Shown here in pieces: positions 1 through 8,319 of a DNA stretch of 19,124 nucleotides. The stretch's first letter is position 1. Each line of letters opens with the position of its first letter. Origin of the DNA: an uncultured Bacilli bacterium (lineage in GTDB: Bacteria; Bacillota_I; Bacilli_A; RF39; UBA660); the NCBI GenBank assembly GCA_934099115.1, contig CAKOPK010000018.1, positions 1 to 19,124 of the forward strand. Direction: 5' to 3'. Position numbers and translations under genes: made by a program. The notes beneath the pieces were generated by a model, which was given only the letters and a program-made list of their open reading frames with translations, had not been told where the DNA came from and searched no databases.

Positions 1-1452
1 CGTAACTGGTCCACCTGCTGCAATCTGTTTCTTAAAGAGTGGAATAACACTTCCGTTACTTCCTAGTACGTTTCCAAAACGCACTGCGACATAATTGGTA
101 TTCTCATATTTTCGATTCATTCCCTGAATCACCATCTCGCAGAGACGTTTGGATGCTCCCATGATATTGGTTGGGTTTACTGCCTTATCGGTTGAGATAA
201 GTACCATACGCTTGGTTTCATTCTCTCCAGCTGCCCTTGCCACATTTAAAGTTCCAAACACGTTATTCTTGATTGCTTCATTTGGACTGTCTTCCATCAA
301 TGGCACATGCTTATGAGCCGCTGCGTGAAATACAATTTCAGGCTTATAATCCCGGAAGATTGTGTCAATACGATGTGTATTTCGAACAGAACCAATTAAT
401 ACAACAAGATCCAACTCCGGAAATTTCTTCTTTAATTCCAACTGAATATCATAAGTTGTATTTTCATAAATGTCAAAAATAATCAACTGCTTTGGCTGAT
501 GAGAAGCAATCTGTCTGCACAGCTCACTACCAATAGACCCTCCTCCTCCAGTAACTAACACAACCTTTCCGGCAATGTATCCCATCACTTCATCCAGATT
601 TGTTCGGATTGGTTCTCTTCCAAGGAGATCTTCCACTTCTACTTCACGAAGATTGGATAATTTCACTTCGTCATTTACAATCTGCGCCATACTTGGTAAA
701 ATTCTCAATTTGCATCCCGTATTTTTACAAATCTCCAAAATCTCTTTCTTTCGATTTCCTGACAAATTCGGAATTGCAATAAATATCTCCTGAACGTGAT
801 ATTTTTCTACTGCCCATGGAATTTTACTGTCATTTCCAACGATTGGACTGCCCATAATGTTGGTACCAATTTTTTTTGGATCAGCATCAATCACACACAC
901 AACCCGATTATGTATGGACCAACTACTGCTGATATCTTTAATCAAAGAAAAAGCTGTATCTCCTGCACCAATAATCATGGTATTCTTGGCATTTCCGCTA
1001 TGTTCTGTCATAAAAGACTGTCTGACCACGCGAACCCCACGATAAAAGAAACGGCTGAAGGAAATTAATACCAAAAGGAAAAATAAATATAGAATGTAAT
1101 AGGATCGTGGCATATTCCACATCAACATATGTAGGCCAAGACTCTGAATACAAGCTGCAACTACGCAAGCCACCACTACATTCAACATCTCATGAACACT
1201 TGCATATCGCCAGAGACTGCTGTATAGTTTTGCAACTGCAAATATAATTAAAGTTGTAATAATGTTTATTAACGTATATTTAAATGCTGTATCTGCAAAA
1301 ACCGGATCTATCTGACTGATAGAAAACTCAAACCTCGTCCACAATGCCAGAAACTCTGCAATGCATACTGCACAGATATCATATATAACTAATATTGCAA
1401 TTCGCATTGTCTTACTTGTATTTTGAAAAGCTTTTCTTATCTTTTGAACCAT
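1..1452 (-). CDS. PglF/WbpM/CapD-type membrane-anchored nucleotide-sugar 4,6-dehydratase (5' part, cut by window edge)
   Basis: Translating the minus strand from 1452 to the window edge gives 484 uninterrupted codons; the C-terminus lies outside. About four membrane segments fill residues 17-140. A first Rossmann-like domain follows with GAGDTA at 162-167, then an extended SDR domain with TGGGGSIGSE at 301-310, STDK at 420-423 and MGASK at 431-435. The catalytic Tyr of the usual YxxxK is Met431, with Lys435 kept. This is known for the long PglF/WbpM/CapD enzymes, which convert UDP-GlcNAc to the UDP-4-keto-6-deoxy sugar at the inner face of the membrane. The start is ATG 1452, with AAGGA 7 nt upstream; an in-frame ATG at 1458 sits directly on that site and is less likely. 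It is separated from the upstream gene by 68 nt, with no promoter or terminator I can defend. The exact substrate is inferred from family. Confidence 0.93.
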   Translation of the reverse strand, partial: MVQKIRKAFQNTSKTMRIAILVIYDICAVCIAEFLALWTRFEFSISQIDPVFADTAFKYTLINIITTLIIFAVAKLYSSLWRYASVHEMLNVVVACVVAACIQSLGLHMLMWNMPRSYYILYLFFLLVLISFSRFFYRGVRVVRQSFMTEHSGNAKNTMIIGAGDTAFSLIKDISSSWSIHNRVVCVIDADPKKIGTNIMGSPIVGNDSKIPWAVEKYHVQEIFIAIPNLSGNRKKEILEICKNTGCKLRILPSMAQIVNDEVKLSNLREVEVEDLLGREPIRTNLDEVMGYIAGKVVLVTGGGGSIGSELCRQIASHQPKQLIIFDIYENTTYDIQLELKKKFPELDLVVLIGSVRNTHRIDTIFRDYKPEIVFHAAAHKHVPLMEDSPNEAIKNNVFGTLNVARAAGENETKRMVLISTDKAVNPTNIMGASKRLCEMVIQGMNRKYENTNYVAVRFGNVLGSNGSVIPLFKKQIAAGGPVT

Positions 1453-1520
1453 TATCATATCCTTTTCTATCCTCTACTATCATTTTCTCAACACAATATA
1501 TCACACTTTTAATCAAATAA

Positions 1521-3320
1521 CTACCATTCCTCTCCATCTTTTTGTATTAAAACCACAGTATCGTTTTGATAAATACACTTCATCTGTTCTATTTTCTTTT
1601 GATTTTTCAAATAAATTGTAGATAATTTATTTATCATTATACAATCTATTTTTAAGTAATTTCCTACATTATTAATCTCGTTTATATCTGTCGATTCGGA
1701 AGATATTTCATACGGCACTACATCTGAAGCTGCACAAAGCCATACATATGTATTTCTTTCTTTTTCTGTTGCTATATAGCAAATATTCTCTTTCTCATAA
1801 TATTTTTTCATATATGCATATGCATCTTCTATGTCATTTGGAAAATAGTTTTTTCTTTCTTCTTCCAATATTTGAGAATAATTTTCAGCTAATAGATTAT
1901 AATAATTTGTTCGCATACTTCCATTTTCAATTTGTGAATCTTTTTCCACTAAAATAGTATTAATTTTAGTCCCCTGTATTAAACACAATGATAATATAAT
2001 TCCACCATAAAACAACAATTCTTTTGTTTGTTTTTTTTCTTCTAATATTTCAATGGCATATACACTAGCAAGCCACCCTACAAACCAAAGGATAGAATAC
2101 GCTTTATAGTAATAATAAGAAGACATCATGCCATTCCACCACAGTATAAATTCAACCATAGTCACCGCGACACAAGCGATAATAATGTTAGCACATATTA
2201 AATTTGTTCTTTTTTTCTGCTTACTTTTCCACAATGCTACTATTACTATGATTATAGGAGGTATAAAATAAATCAAATCACTATACGGAGAAAAATATGT
2301 TCCACCTGCTTCTGAAAGATTATTTTTCACAGCATTGAACTTTAAATACACAACATAAGACATGGCTATTGCCAGTGTTCCCCCAAAAAACACCGTAAAT
2401 TTTCCTATATTGCTTCTAAAAAAACTAATAATTCTTTTTTTATATAAGAAAAAACAATCAACTGCAACAATCATTCCCGCCTGCGCTAAATATAGAGGAT
2501 ATGATTCTAAAATATTAAACAATTGTATCAAAATTAATGTATAAAATAATATTATATTGCTGTGTTTTTTCTTCTTTAATATACAATATATTATTCCAAG
2601 CACTAAAAGAAGTGCTCGTTGTTGACGTATAAATCCATACGTGAAGCACAAATATGGATACCCCATAAAATAAATAATCGAAAATATAACACTCGCTATC
2701 TTAGATATTCTTTTCTTACTGATATCTGCGAAAATACTGTAAACGATAAGTATTTCAAATATATGAAAAATAATATCGGTTAAAATGAATGTTTTATATA
2801 TTTCAGTCTTCCCAAACAACAGTTGAACCAAACTCATTAAACATGCATTTATATAAGGTGCAAAAGGATAATTAACTAAACATTTCCATTGTATGGTATT
2901 TACAGCACTTGCAAAATGATTTGCCGCATCCTGTATTGGATATGTTACCTCCAATGAGAAATTAAACATTTTCGCTGATATAAATCCAACTACTATAATC
3001 AGAATCGCCATACTGATTCCATCTGTTTTAGACCAGAATATCACATTTTTCTCTTTTTTATATAATATAATCCCCCACAGAATCCCTGATAAAAAAAGAA
3101 TAAAAACAGATGTTGTAAATAACGTAATTGGTATATGCACTTTATTAAAAATAACTGCTGCAAATGCTGTAATGTTCATCAGCATAATGCACTGGTATAT
3201 GATTGTCTGAAATCCCTGTACAGGTCTATTCTGTTCTTCCTTCCCTATTGGACATAGTAACGCTCCACTGATATAGCTGATAAATGCTATTACAAATAAG
3301 ATTGATGTAACAATCGCCAT
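1521..3320 (-). CDS. Large multi-pass membrane protein, GT-C-like glycosyltransferase candidate
   Basis: This 599-residue protein has roughly a dozen hydrophobic segments over residues 1-450. A soluble tail of about 148 residues (452-599) follows and would lie outside the cytoplasm in a GT-C topology. An early loop after the third or fourth helix has the acidic/His pattern PIQDAANHF (D131, H135), reminiscent of the catalytic first loop of GT-C enzymes that use polyprenyl-phosphate sugars. I cannot assign a named family by eye. The start is ATG 3320 with GGAG 7 nt upstream, and it lies 13 nt after the DPM1-like glycosyltransferase. That placement, next to a GtrB-type enzyme and two small flippase-like proteins, supports a role as the extracytoplasmic transferase of a three-component system. 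A Wzy-type polymerase is the main alternative. The gene looks clearly richer in A+T than its neighbours. Confidence 0.72.
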   Translation of the reverse strand: MAIVTSILFVIAFISYISGALLCPIGKEEQNRPVQGFQTIIYQCIMLMNITAFAAVIFNKVHIPITLFTTSVFILFLSGILWGIILYKKEKNVIFWSKTDGISMAILIIVVGFISAKMFNFSLEVTYPIQDAANHFASAVNTIQWKCLVNYPFAPYINACLMSLVQLLFGKTEIYKTFILTDIIFHIFEILIVYSIFADISKKRISKIASVIFSIIYFMGYPYLCFTYGFIRQQRALLLVLGIIYCILKKKKHSNIILFYTLILIQLFNILESYPLYLAQAGMIVAVDCFFLYKKRIISFFRSNIGKFTVFFGGTLAIAMSYVVYLKFNAVKNNLSEAGGTYFSPYSDLIYFIPPIIIVIVALWKSKQKKRTNLICANIIIACVAVTMVEFILWWNGMMSSYYYYKAYSILWFVGWLASVYAIEILEEKKQTKELLFYGGIILSLCLIQGTKINTILVEKDSQIENGSMRTNYYNLLAENYSQILEEERKNYFPNDIEDAYAYMKKYYEKENICYIATEKERNTYVWLCAASDVVPYEISSESTDINEINNVGNYLKIDCIMINKLSTIYLKNQKKIEQMKCIYQNDTVVLIQKDGEEW

Positions 3321-3333
3321 GTATTATCTCCAT

Positions 3334-4260
3334 CTATTCCAAACTTTTGTGCTTAACCTGACGCACGACGTACAATGGTCGTTCTTTCACCTGCATAAAA
3401 ATCTTTCCAACATATAACCCAATCAACCCAAGCACACTTATTATGATACCTCCGAGAAGACACATCGTTGCAATCATAGAAGACCATCCTACTGTCACAT
3501 TGTTCACAAAATGATGAATAATAATTCCAATAATGGCAAGAAATGATACTCCTGTCATAGCAAATCCGAATTTTACTGTTATCTGCAATAATTTATCAGA
3601 TTGTGACAATAAGATCTCCATTGCAAGTTTCATCCGCTTTTTAAAATTATAGGATGATTTTCCTTCTTTTCTGGCATCATGTTCCACATCAATTTCTGTC
3701 TGATGAAATCCAAGCCATTTCATATATATCACATAAGCTCGATGCAGTTCGCGCATTTTGCAATACTGCTCCACCATTTTTCGATTTACAATACTAAAAT
3801 TGCATACTGCCGGATCATAATGACCATCAGACACATAATCATATAATTTATAAAACATTTTGGAAACCAGAATTTTAAACCCGGTGTCTTTACGATTTTT
3901 TCTTCTGGCAAAAACTGCATCGTATCCTTCCATCGCTTTGTGATACAAATTTATTATTTCTTCTGGACGATCCTGCAGATCACAATCCATTACAACCGTC
4001 CATTCACCAGTTGAATAATCCAATCCCGCAGTGATTGCCTGAATCTGTCCAAAGTTTCTGGACATCTCTATTCCCACAACATGCGAATCTTTTTCACAAA
4101 GCTGTTCAATCACTTCCCATGAATTCTGTGGACATGAATCATTTACTAAAATAATTTCATACTCCTGTGTAAGCTGTTTTAAAGTTTTTGTCAGACGTTC
4201 GTATAATTCCTGTAACGCCGCCCGACAACCATATACGGGCACAACAACAGATAAATACAT
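3334..4260 (-). CDS. GtrB/DPM1-like GT2 polyprenyl-phosphate glycosyltransferase with two C-terminal TM helices
   Basis: The 308 residues begin with a GT-A domain: VVVPVY at 5-10, VND (D41), and the nucleotide-binding run MDCDLQDRPE at 91-100 (D92, D94). SRNFGQ at 67-72 and GKSSY at 201-205 are typical of the DPM1/GtrB/ArnC group. Two membrane helices lie at about 226-250 and 262-287, ending in a basic tail. Members of this family move a sugar from a nucleotide to undecaprenyl phosphate on the cytoplasmic face. The start is ATG 4260 with GAGGGG upstream, and the gene lies 19 nt after the second small EamA-like gene and 13 nt before the GT-C-like gene. I infer that it loads the carrier that the pair of small proteins flips and the downstream membrane protein uses. 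The sugar is unknown. Confidence 0.92.
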   Translation of the reverse strand: MYLSVVVPVYGCRAALQELYERLTKTLKQLTQEYEIILVNDSCPQNSWEVIEQLCEKDSHVVGIEMSRNFGQIQAITAGLDYSTGEWTVVMDCDLQDRPEEIINLYHKAMEGYDAVFARRKNRKDTGFKILVSKMFYKLYDYVSDGHYDPAVCNFSIVNRKMVEQYCKMRELHRAYVIYMKWLGFHQTEIDVEHDARKEGKSSYNFKKRMKLAMEILLSQSDKLLQITVKFGFAMTGVSFLAIIGIIIHHFVNNVTVGWSSMIATMCLLGGIIISVLGLIGLYVGKIFMQVKERPLYVVRQVKHKSLE

Positions 4261-4279
4261 AATTTTCCCCTCTATGTCT

Positions 4280-4609
4280 CTATAAATAGTAAATCATTAT
4301 TCCAAGTAAAATAATACAATTGCCAAGGAATTTTTTCTTAGTAATCTTCTCATGCAAAAACAGTGCACTGAGAACCATCACAAACAAATACCCTAACGAC
4401 TCGATCAATGGTCCATTTTTATACTCCACATAACGATATGCTATAATCGTTATGACAGTACATAAAACCATCATACCATAACCGATAATGACTCTTGGAT
4501 TTAAATATTCTTTCAAAAATGATTCGTGTTCACTATCCGCACTCTGCTTTAATATAATTTGTGATATGGATGCGACCAACACAGAACAAATTAATAACAG
4601 GTATCCCAT
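4280..4609 (-). CDS. Small four-helix EamA/SMR-like protein, ArnE/ArnF-type flippase subunit candidate (second of pair)
   Basis: This protein is 109 residues with four predicted membrane helices, about one half of an EamA (DMT) transporter and the size of SMR or ArnE/ArnF proteins. The first helix carries ISQIILKQSA and the last part has the HEKIT...G pattern seen in SMR-like proteins; the membrane Glu of drug-exporting EmrE in helix 1 is absent. The start codon ATG 4609 directly follows the stop of the preceding gene (TAGATG), with GAGGAGG 5 nt upstream of the ATG, so the two are translated together. In the ArnE/ArnF system two such proteins form a heterodimer that flips undecaprenyl-phosphate-aminoarabinose. 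A similar role here is inferred from size, pairing and the downstream GtrB-like gene. Confidence 0.85.
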   Translation of the reverse strand: MGYLLLICSVLVASISQIILKQSADSEHESFLKEYLNPRVIIGYGMMVLCTVITIIAYRYVEYKNGPLIESLGYLFVMVLSALFLHEKITKKKFLGNCIILLGIMIYYL

Positions 4610-4972
4610 CTATGCCTCCTCACTATTCACAACCATGGTGCCAGTTAAAACAATCAGAATTCCTACAATGTTTCCTAATGTAATATGCTCTGAAAAAATA
4701 GCAGAAGCCCATATTAATGACCATAATATTGCAATTGACTTGTTTGCATATGCCACCATAAGTTCAAACTTTTTTATAATCTGCTGCCAGAGAATAGCAT
4801 AAACTCCCAATATAAATATTTCCATTACATAAAACATAAAAAACTGCAAAGACAGAAAATCTGCCTTTGCTGCGAATTTTGCCATAACACCTGATAATGT
4901 ATACACACCTATGATCAACTGTAACAGAAGGATATCTTTTACTCTTACTTTTCTCTTTTCAGCCACTTCCAA
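4610..4972 (-). CDS. Small four-helix EamA/SMR-like protein, ArnE/ArnF-type flippase subunit candidate (first of pair), non-ATG start
   Basis: This protein is 120 residues with four predicted membrane helices: a basic N-terminus (EKRKVRVKD), a first helix around residues 14-32, and a last helix with GNIVGILIVLTGTMVV after SEHITL. It is a half-size EamA protein like its immediate neighbour, from which it differs strongly in sequence, as expected for two subunits of a heterodimer. No ATG is available. The likely start is TTG at 4972 with GGAGG 4 nt upstream, or the in-frame GTG two codons later at 10 nt spacing. Either start lies inside the 3' end of the ATP-grasp gene (28 or 22 nt overlap), so translation is probably coupled. 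Generic small-molecule export is the alternative role, but its neighbours favour lipid-linked sugar flipping. Confidence 0.82.
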   Translation of the reverse strand: MEVAEKRKVRVKDILLLQLIIGVYTLSGVMAKFAAKADFLSLQFFMFYVMEIFILGVYAILWQQIIKKFELMVAYANKSIAILWSLIWASAIFSEHITLGNIVGILIVLTGTMVVNSEEA

Positions 4973-6087
4973 TAATCCTCCATTTTATCCAATGCCAGAA
5001 TATAATACCCATATCTCGAAGAACTGTCTATAACCTGATGTGTCATTTCTTCCCTGCATTCACTAGCTTCATATATCCATTCCGGATGTTCTTTTTTTAT
5101 TCTGTCATAAATCTCTACATCTTCCTTTTGAAAAAGGAAATGTATGTATGCATCTCTTGGTTTGCATACAGGTATCATGTCTGGTTCTTTTCCGGCTGCA
5201 ATGTCAACAACCATACGTACAAAATCATATCCGGTTGATATTTTCACAAGATGGGAACCTATACAGTCTCCGCCCATTCTTGCCCCGATCTCTATAATTC
5301 TTATCTCCCCATTATTCTGAAGCTTAAATTCTGTGTGAGAAGCTCCCTCTGTAATTTCTAAAGCATCTAATGCTCCAAACACCTGTCTTCTGATATGTTC
5401 CTGATGCATAGCCGGGATATCAGATGGCTGCATATGTCCGGTCTCGATAAAATGAGGCGCACCAGTCGTATATTTTTTTGTAAAAGCAAGTAGATGATGT
5501 TTGCCATGATAAGAAATACATTCACAGCTATATTCGTCACCTTCTATATACTCTTCAACAATCGCCTTCTTTTCAAAGGAATTTTCAATTGCTGAGCAAA
5601 TGGCCTCTGGCAATCCTTCCTTGTTCATGACCTTTGTAATTGCCCTGCTTCCAGACCGATCTGTTGGTTTCACGATCAACGGATATGTAAACTCTTCTGG
5701 TATTTCTTCTGCGCATGACACATCCGTAAAACGAGGTGTAGCAACTCCCGCTTTCATAAACGCCCTTCTCATTTCATATTTGTTTGTTGAAATAAGGCAA
5801 CAATGTGCTGAATTTCCCGGAAGTCCAAGTGCCGTTGTAAGATAATTCACTGTAATCATGCCAAGATCCGACCCAATCGTTGTAATCGCATCCGGTTGTA
5901 TTCTTCTACATTCTTCTAAGATTGCATCTTTTTCAATAATACTGATCGGATAAAAATAATCCGCTGTCTTTTCCCCAATGTCACCACATTCCCACGCAAA
6001 TACATGAGTCTCATATCCCATCTCTTTTGCTTTTATAATCAGTGGATTTTGGAATTCATTAGCACCGATAATTACAATTTTCTTCAT
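4945..6087 (-). CDS. ATP-grasp ligase, candidate carboxylate-amine ligase acting on an amino sugar
   Basis: This is a 380-residue ATP-grasp protein. The N-terminal pre-ATP-grasp domain starts with IVIIGANE (4-11). The ATP-grasp core shows LIVKPTDRSGSRA at 137-149 (K140 and a flexible glycine-rich loop), EEYIEGDEYS at 178-187, and the metal-binding end EFK...EIGARMGGD (E253, E266, R270). The family activates a carboxylate as an acyl phosphate and joins it to an amine, thiol or other nucleophile. It starts at ATG 6087, with AAGGA 7 nt upstream, 3 nt after the stop of the NAD-dependent epimerase, and downstream of the WecE transaminase. That context suggests that it attaches an amino acid or other acid to the 4-amino group of a dideoxy sugar. 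This is inference; the substrate cannot be read from sequence. Confidence 0.9.
   Translation of the reverse strand: MKKIVIIGANEFQNPLIIKAKEMGYETHVFAWECGDIGEKTADYFYPISIIEKDAILEECRRIQPDAITTIGSDLGMITVNYLTTALGLPGNSAHCCLISTNKYEMRRAFMKAGVATPRFTDVSCAEEIPEEFTYPLIVKPTDRSGSRAITKVMNKEGLPEAICSAIENSFEKKAIVEEYIEGDEYSCECISYHGKHHLLAFTKKYTTGAPHFIETGHMQPSDIPAMHQEHIRRQVFGALDALEITEGASHTEFKLQNNGEIRIIEIGARMGGDCIGSHLVKISTGYDFVRMVVDIAAGKEPDMIPVCKPRDAYIHFLFQKEDVEIYDRIKKEHPEWIYEASECREEMTHQVIDSSSRYGYYILALDKMEDYWKWLKREK
4977..4981 (-). promoter_or_regulatory. Ribosome binding site deciding a TTG/GTG start
   Basis: GGAGG on the minus strand lies 4 nt before TTG 4972 and 10 nt before the in-frame GTG 4966. No in-frame ATG is present near this site. 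The site sits inside the coding end of the ATP-grasp gene. Confidence 0.6.
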
Positions 6088-6090
6088 TGT

Positions 6091-7122
6091 CTAATCCTTC
6101 TTACGACTTTCCATTAACAGTTCCCATCTGCCACTAAAAAGCTCTTTTTTATAATCTTTCATCATATTCTCATAGGACGTATATTCTGGTATAAATCCGA
6201 AATCTCTCTTTGCCTTAGTCATATCAAACAAAAATGACGGCGTATTATTAGGTTTGTCTGGCCGGTATACAATCCGGCTTCCTTTATCTTCCCCAAAAAC
6301 TTTGATTACCGCTCTTGCCTGTGCCTCTAGATCCAATTCTGTTCCAGAAGTCATATTATACAATCCTTTCGTCTGGTCACTTAAAAGTGCCAGATAAAAT
6401 GCTCTTGCAACATCTTTTACATATATGATATCTCTTGTTATATGCGGATTTCCCCATATCTCAATATCTTTTCCATTCATTGCATTCTCAATAAAAGTCT
6501 GAATTCCTGATTTATATAATTTTCCATTTACATAAATACTTGAATGTGGTCCCACTCCATATACCGGTGGCAACCGAAAACTTGCACACTGCATATGATG
6601 CTGTTCATTGTAATACTCCATAACATCATTGGCTGCATTCTTTGATATCACATACACCGCATGATCTCCTGTGCAGAAAAAGTTTCTCGGTTCTTCCTCC
6701 GTAAGCGCAACACCTTTTTTCCATGACTTTGCAACATCTGCATAGGAACAACAGGAAATCATTTTTTTTATCCCATTTTTTCTGCAAAATTCCAAAGTAT
6801 TAATAGTTCCATTCACATTGACAGTAAAATAATCTGCTGCATTTTCCTCTTTTTCAACATTCACTTTTGTATTTGCTGGCAAAAGACCGGCCAGAAGAAT
6901 TACTCCTTCTATCTTTTCCTGCTCGGCATTTGCCTTCTGCAGCAATTGCTCAAATTCCTGTCTATCTGTTATATCCAGATGACAATAGGATGCTCCCATT
7001 TCTTCTAATTTTCTGCCCAGCATCTCATTTCTGCCAGTTGCAAGAACTTTTTTTCCCTGTGCCAGCAGATATTCTACTGTATACATTCCTATAAATCCGG
7101 TTGCGCCTATTACAATAATCAT
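6091..7122 (-). CDS. NAD(P)-dependent epimerase/dehydratase (extended SDR)
   Basis: This is a 343-residue extended short-chain dehydrogenase. The NAD-binding motif GATGFIG is at 6-12, the region HLD (48-50) is typical of the adenine pocket, SCCS (123-126) sits at the catalytic Ser position, and YVISK (157-161) is the YxxxK pair. RLPPVYG and TRDIIYVKDVARA further on are standard for nucleotide-sugar epimerases, dehydratases and 4-reductases. The start ATG 7122 is 15 nt after the stop of wecE, with AAGGA about 10 nt upstream; the next gene begins 3 nt after this one ends. Its exact reaction cannot be told by eye. By position it could epimerise or reduce a 4-keto-6-deoxy sugar nucleotide in the same branch as WecE. 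Confidence 0.9.
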   Translation of the reverse strand: MIIVIGATGFIGMYTVEYLLAQGKKVLATGRNEMLGRKLEEMGASYCHLDITDRQEFEQLLQKANAEQEKIEGVILLAGLLPANTKVNVEKEENAADYFTVNVNGTINTLEFCRKNGIKKMISCCSYADVAKSWKKGVALTEEEPRNFFCTGDHAVYVISKNAANDVMEYYNEQHHMQCASFRLPPVYGVGPHSSIYVNGKLYKSGIQTFIENAMNGKDIEIWGNPHITRDIIYVKDVARAFYLALLSDQTKGLYNMTSGTELDLEAQARAVIKVFGEDKGSRIVYRPDKPNNTPSFLFDMTKAKRDFGFIPEYTSYENMMKDYKKELFSGRWELLMESRKKD

Positions 7123-7137
7123 ATAACTATTTTCCTT

Positions 7138-8274
7138 CTATTTTTGTGAATGATAGAATTTTTTTACCGTTTCAATGATACGTTCTACCGTATCACTCTC
7201 TAATCCATAGTACATTGGAAGACGCATTAACCGCTCGCTCTCTTTTGTTGTATATATATCTTCCCCATGGAAACGTCCAAACTTCTGACCTGCCGGAGCA
7301 GAATGTAATGGTATATAATGAAATACTGCCTGAATCTCATTTTCTTTCAGGTACTTGATCAGTCTGCTGCGTTCTTCAAGATTTTTTGCTTTAATATAAA
7401 ACATATGGGCGTTATGTCTGCACCCCTCCGGAACCACTGGCAACTGTATGTATCCCTCTTTCTCCAATTCCTTAAATCCTGCATAATAATGGTTCCATGT
7501 TGCCATACGATCATCGTAAATTTTATCTGCAGCCTCCAACTGTGCCCACAGATATGCGGCATTTAACTCACTTGGCAAATAAGAAGAGCCAGCATTCACC
7601 CATGTATATTTATCAATCTGGCCTCTGAAAAATTTGCTTCTGTTGGTACCTTTCTCCCGCACGATTTCTGCTTCCTCAATCATTGCCGGGTCATGGATTA
7701 GCAATGCTCCCCCCTCACCCATGGAATAGTTTTTTGTTTCATGAAAAGAAAAACATCCATAATCTCCGATTGTTCCAAGAGCCTGTCCTTTATAAAAGCT
7801 CATCACTCCCTGCGCCGCATCTTCAATCACTTTCAGGTTATGCCGCCTTGCAATATCCATAATTGTGTCCATCTCACAAGCTACACCCGCATAATGAACC
7901 GGTACAATTGCTTTTGTTTTTTCTGTAATTGCATCCTCTATCTTCGTTTCATCAATATTCATAGTATCCGGACGTATATCCACAAATACTACATTAGCCC
8001 CTCTTAACACAAACGCATCTGCTGTTGATACAAATGTATAAGAAGGCATAATCACCTCATCTCCAGGCTGTATATCACATAAAAGTGCTGCCATCTCCGT
8101 AGCGTGTGTACATGAAGTAGTCAGTAATGCCTTTGCTGTCTTTGTCTGCTCTTCAATCCATGCATTGCATTTTTTGGTATAAGGCCCATCTCCACATATT
8201 TTGTGATTTCCAACTGCATCTGCAATATAATCCATTTCTTTTCCCACATAAGGTGGCACGTTAAAGTTAATCAT
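7138..8274 (-). CDS. wecE: WecE-type dTDP-4-keto-6-deoxy-D-glucose 4-transaminase (DegT/DnrJ/EryC1 family)
   Basis: This is a 378-residue PLP-dependent sugar transaminase. From memory it matches Escherichia coli WecE (RffA) over long stretches, such as QPGDEVIMPSYTFVSTA (69-85), VPVHYAGVACEMDTI (124-138), REKGTNRS and HYIPLHSAPAG. The PLP Schiff-base lysine is K181 in FHETKNY, the same number as in E. coli, and D152/Q155 (EDAAQG) sit at the cofactor positions. The enzyme transfers an amino group from glutamate to C4 of dTDP-4-keto-6-deoxyglucose, giving dTDP-4-amino-4,6-dideoxygalactose (dTDP-Fuc4N). The start ATG 8274 has GGAG 5 nt upstream, 45 nt after the flippase gene. The dTDP-sugar supply genes rmlA and rmlB are not in this window. 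The N-acyl step could be done by the GNAT or ATP-grasp gene. Confidence 0.95.
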   Translation of the reverse strand: MINFNVPPYVGKEMDYIADAVGNHKICGDGPYTKKCNAWIEEQTKTAKALLTTSCTHATEMAALLCDIQPGDEVIMPSYTFVSTADAFVLRGANVVFVDIRPDTMNIDETKIEDAITEKTKAIVPVHYAGVACEMDTIMDIARRHNLKVIEDAAQGVMSFYKGQALGTIGDYGCFSFHETKNYSMGEGGALLIHDPAMIEEAEIVREKGTNRSKFFRGQIDKYTWVNAGSSYLPSELNAAYLWAQLEAADKIYDDRMATWNHYYAGFKELEKEGYIQLPVVPEGCRHNAHMFYIKAKNLEERSRLIKYLKENEIQAVFHYIPLHSAPAGQKFGRFHGEDIYTTKESERLMRLPMYYGLESDTVERIIETVKKFYHSQK

Positions 8275-8319
8275 ACTTACTCCATTCTACATGTCCTGCA
8301 TGTTTCTTCTATCTGATTA

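Noticed and set aside
4488..4802. Plus-strand open frame of 104 codons
   Set aside because: It lies wholly antisense to the two small EamA-like genes, has no ribosome site or recognisable domain, and is best explained as a shadow.
8289..8303. ACATG/CATGT inverted repeat in the 45-nt gap before wecE
   Set aside because: The stem is only 5 bp with a 5-nt loop and no T-run; it is too weak to call a terminator or operator.
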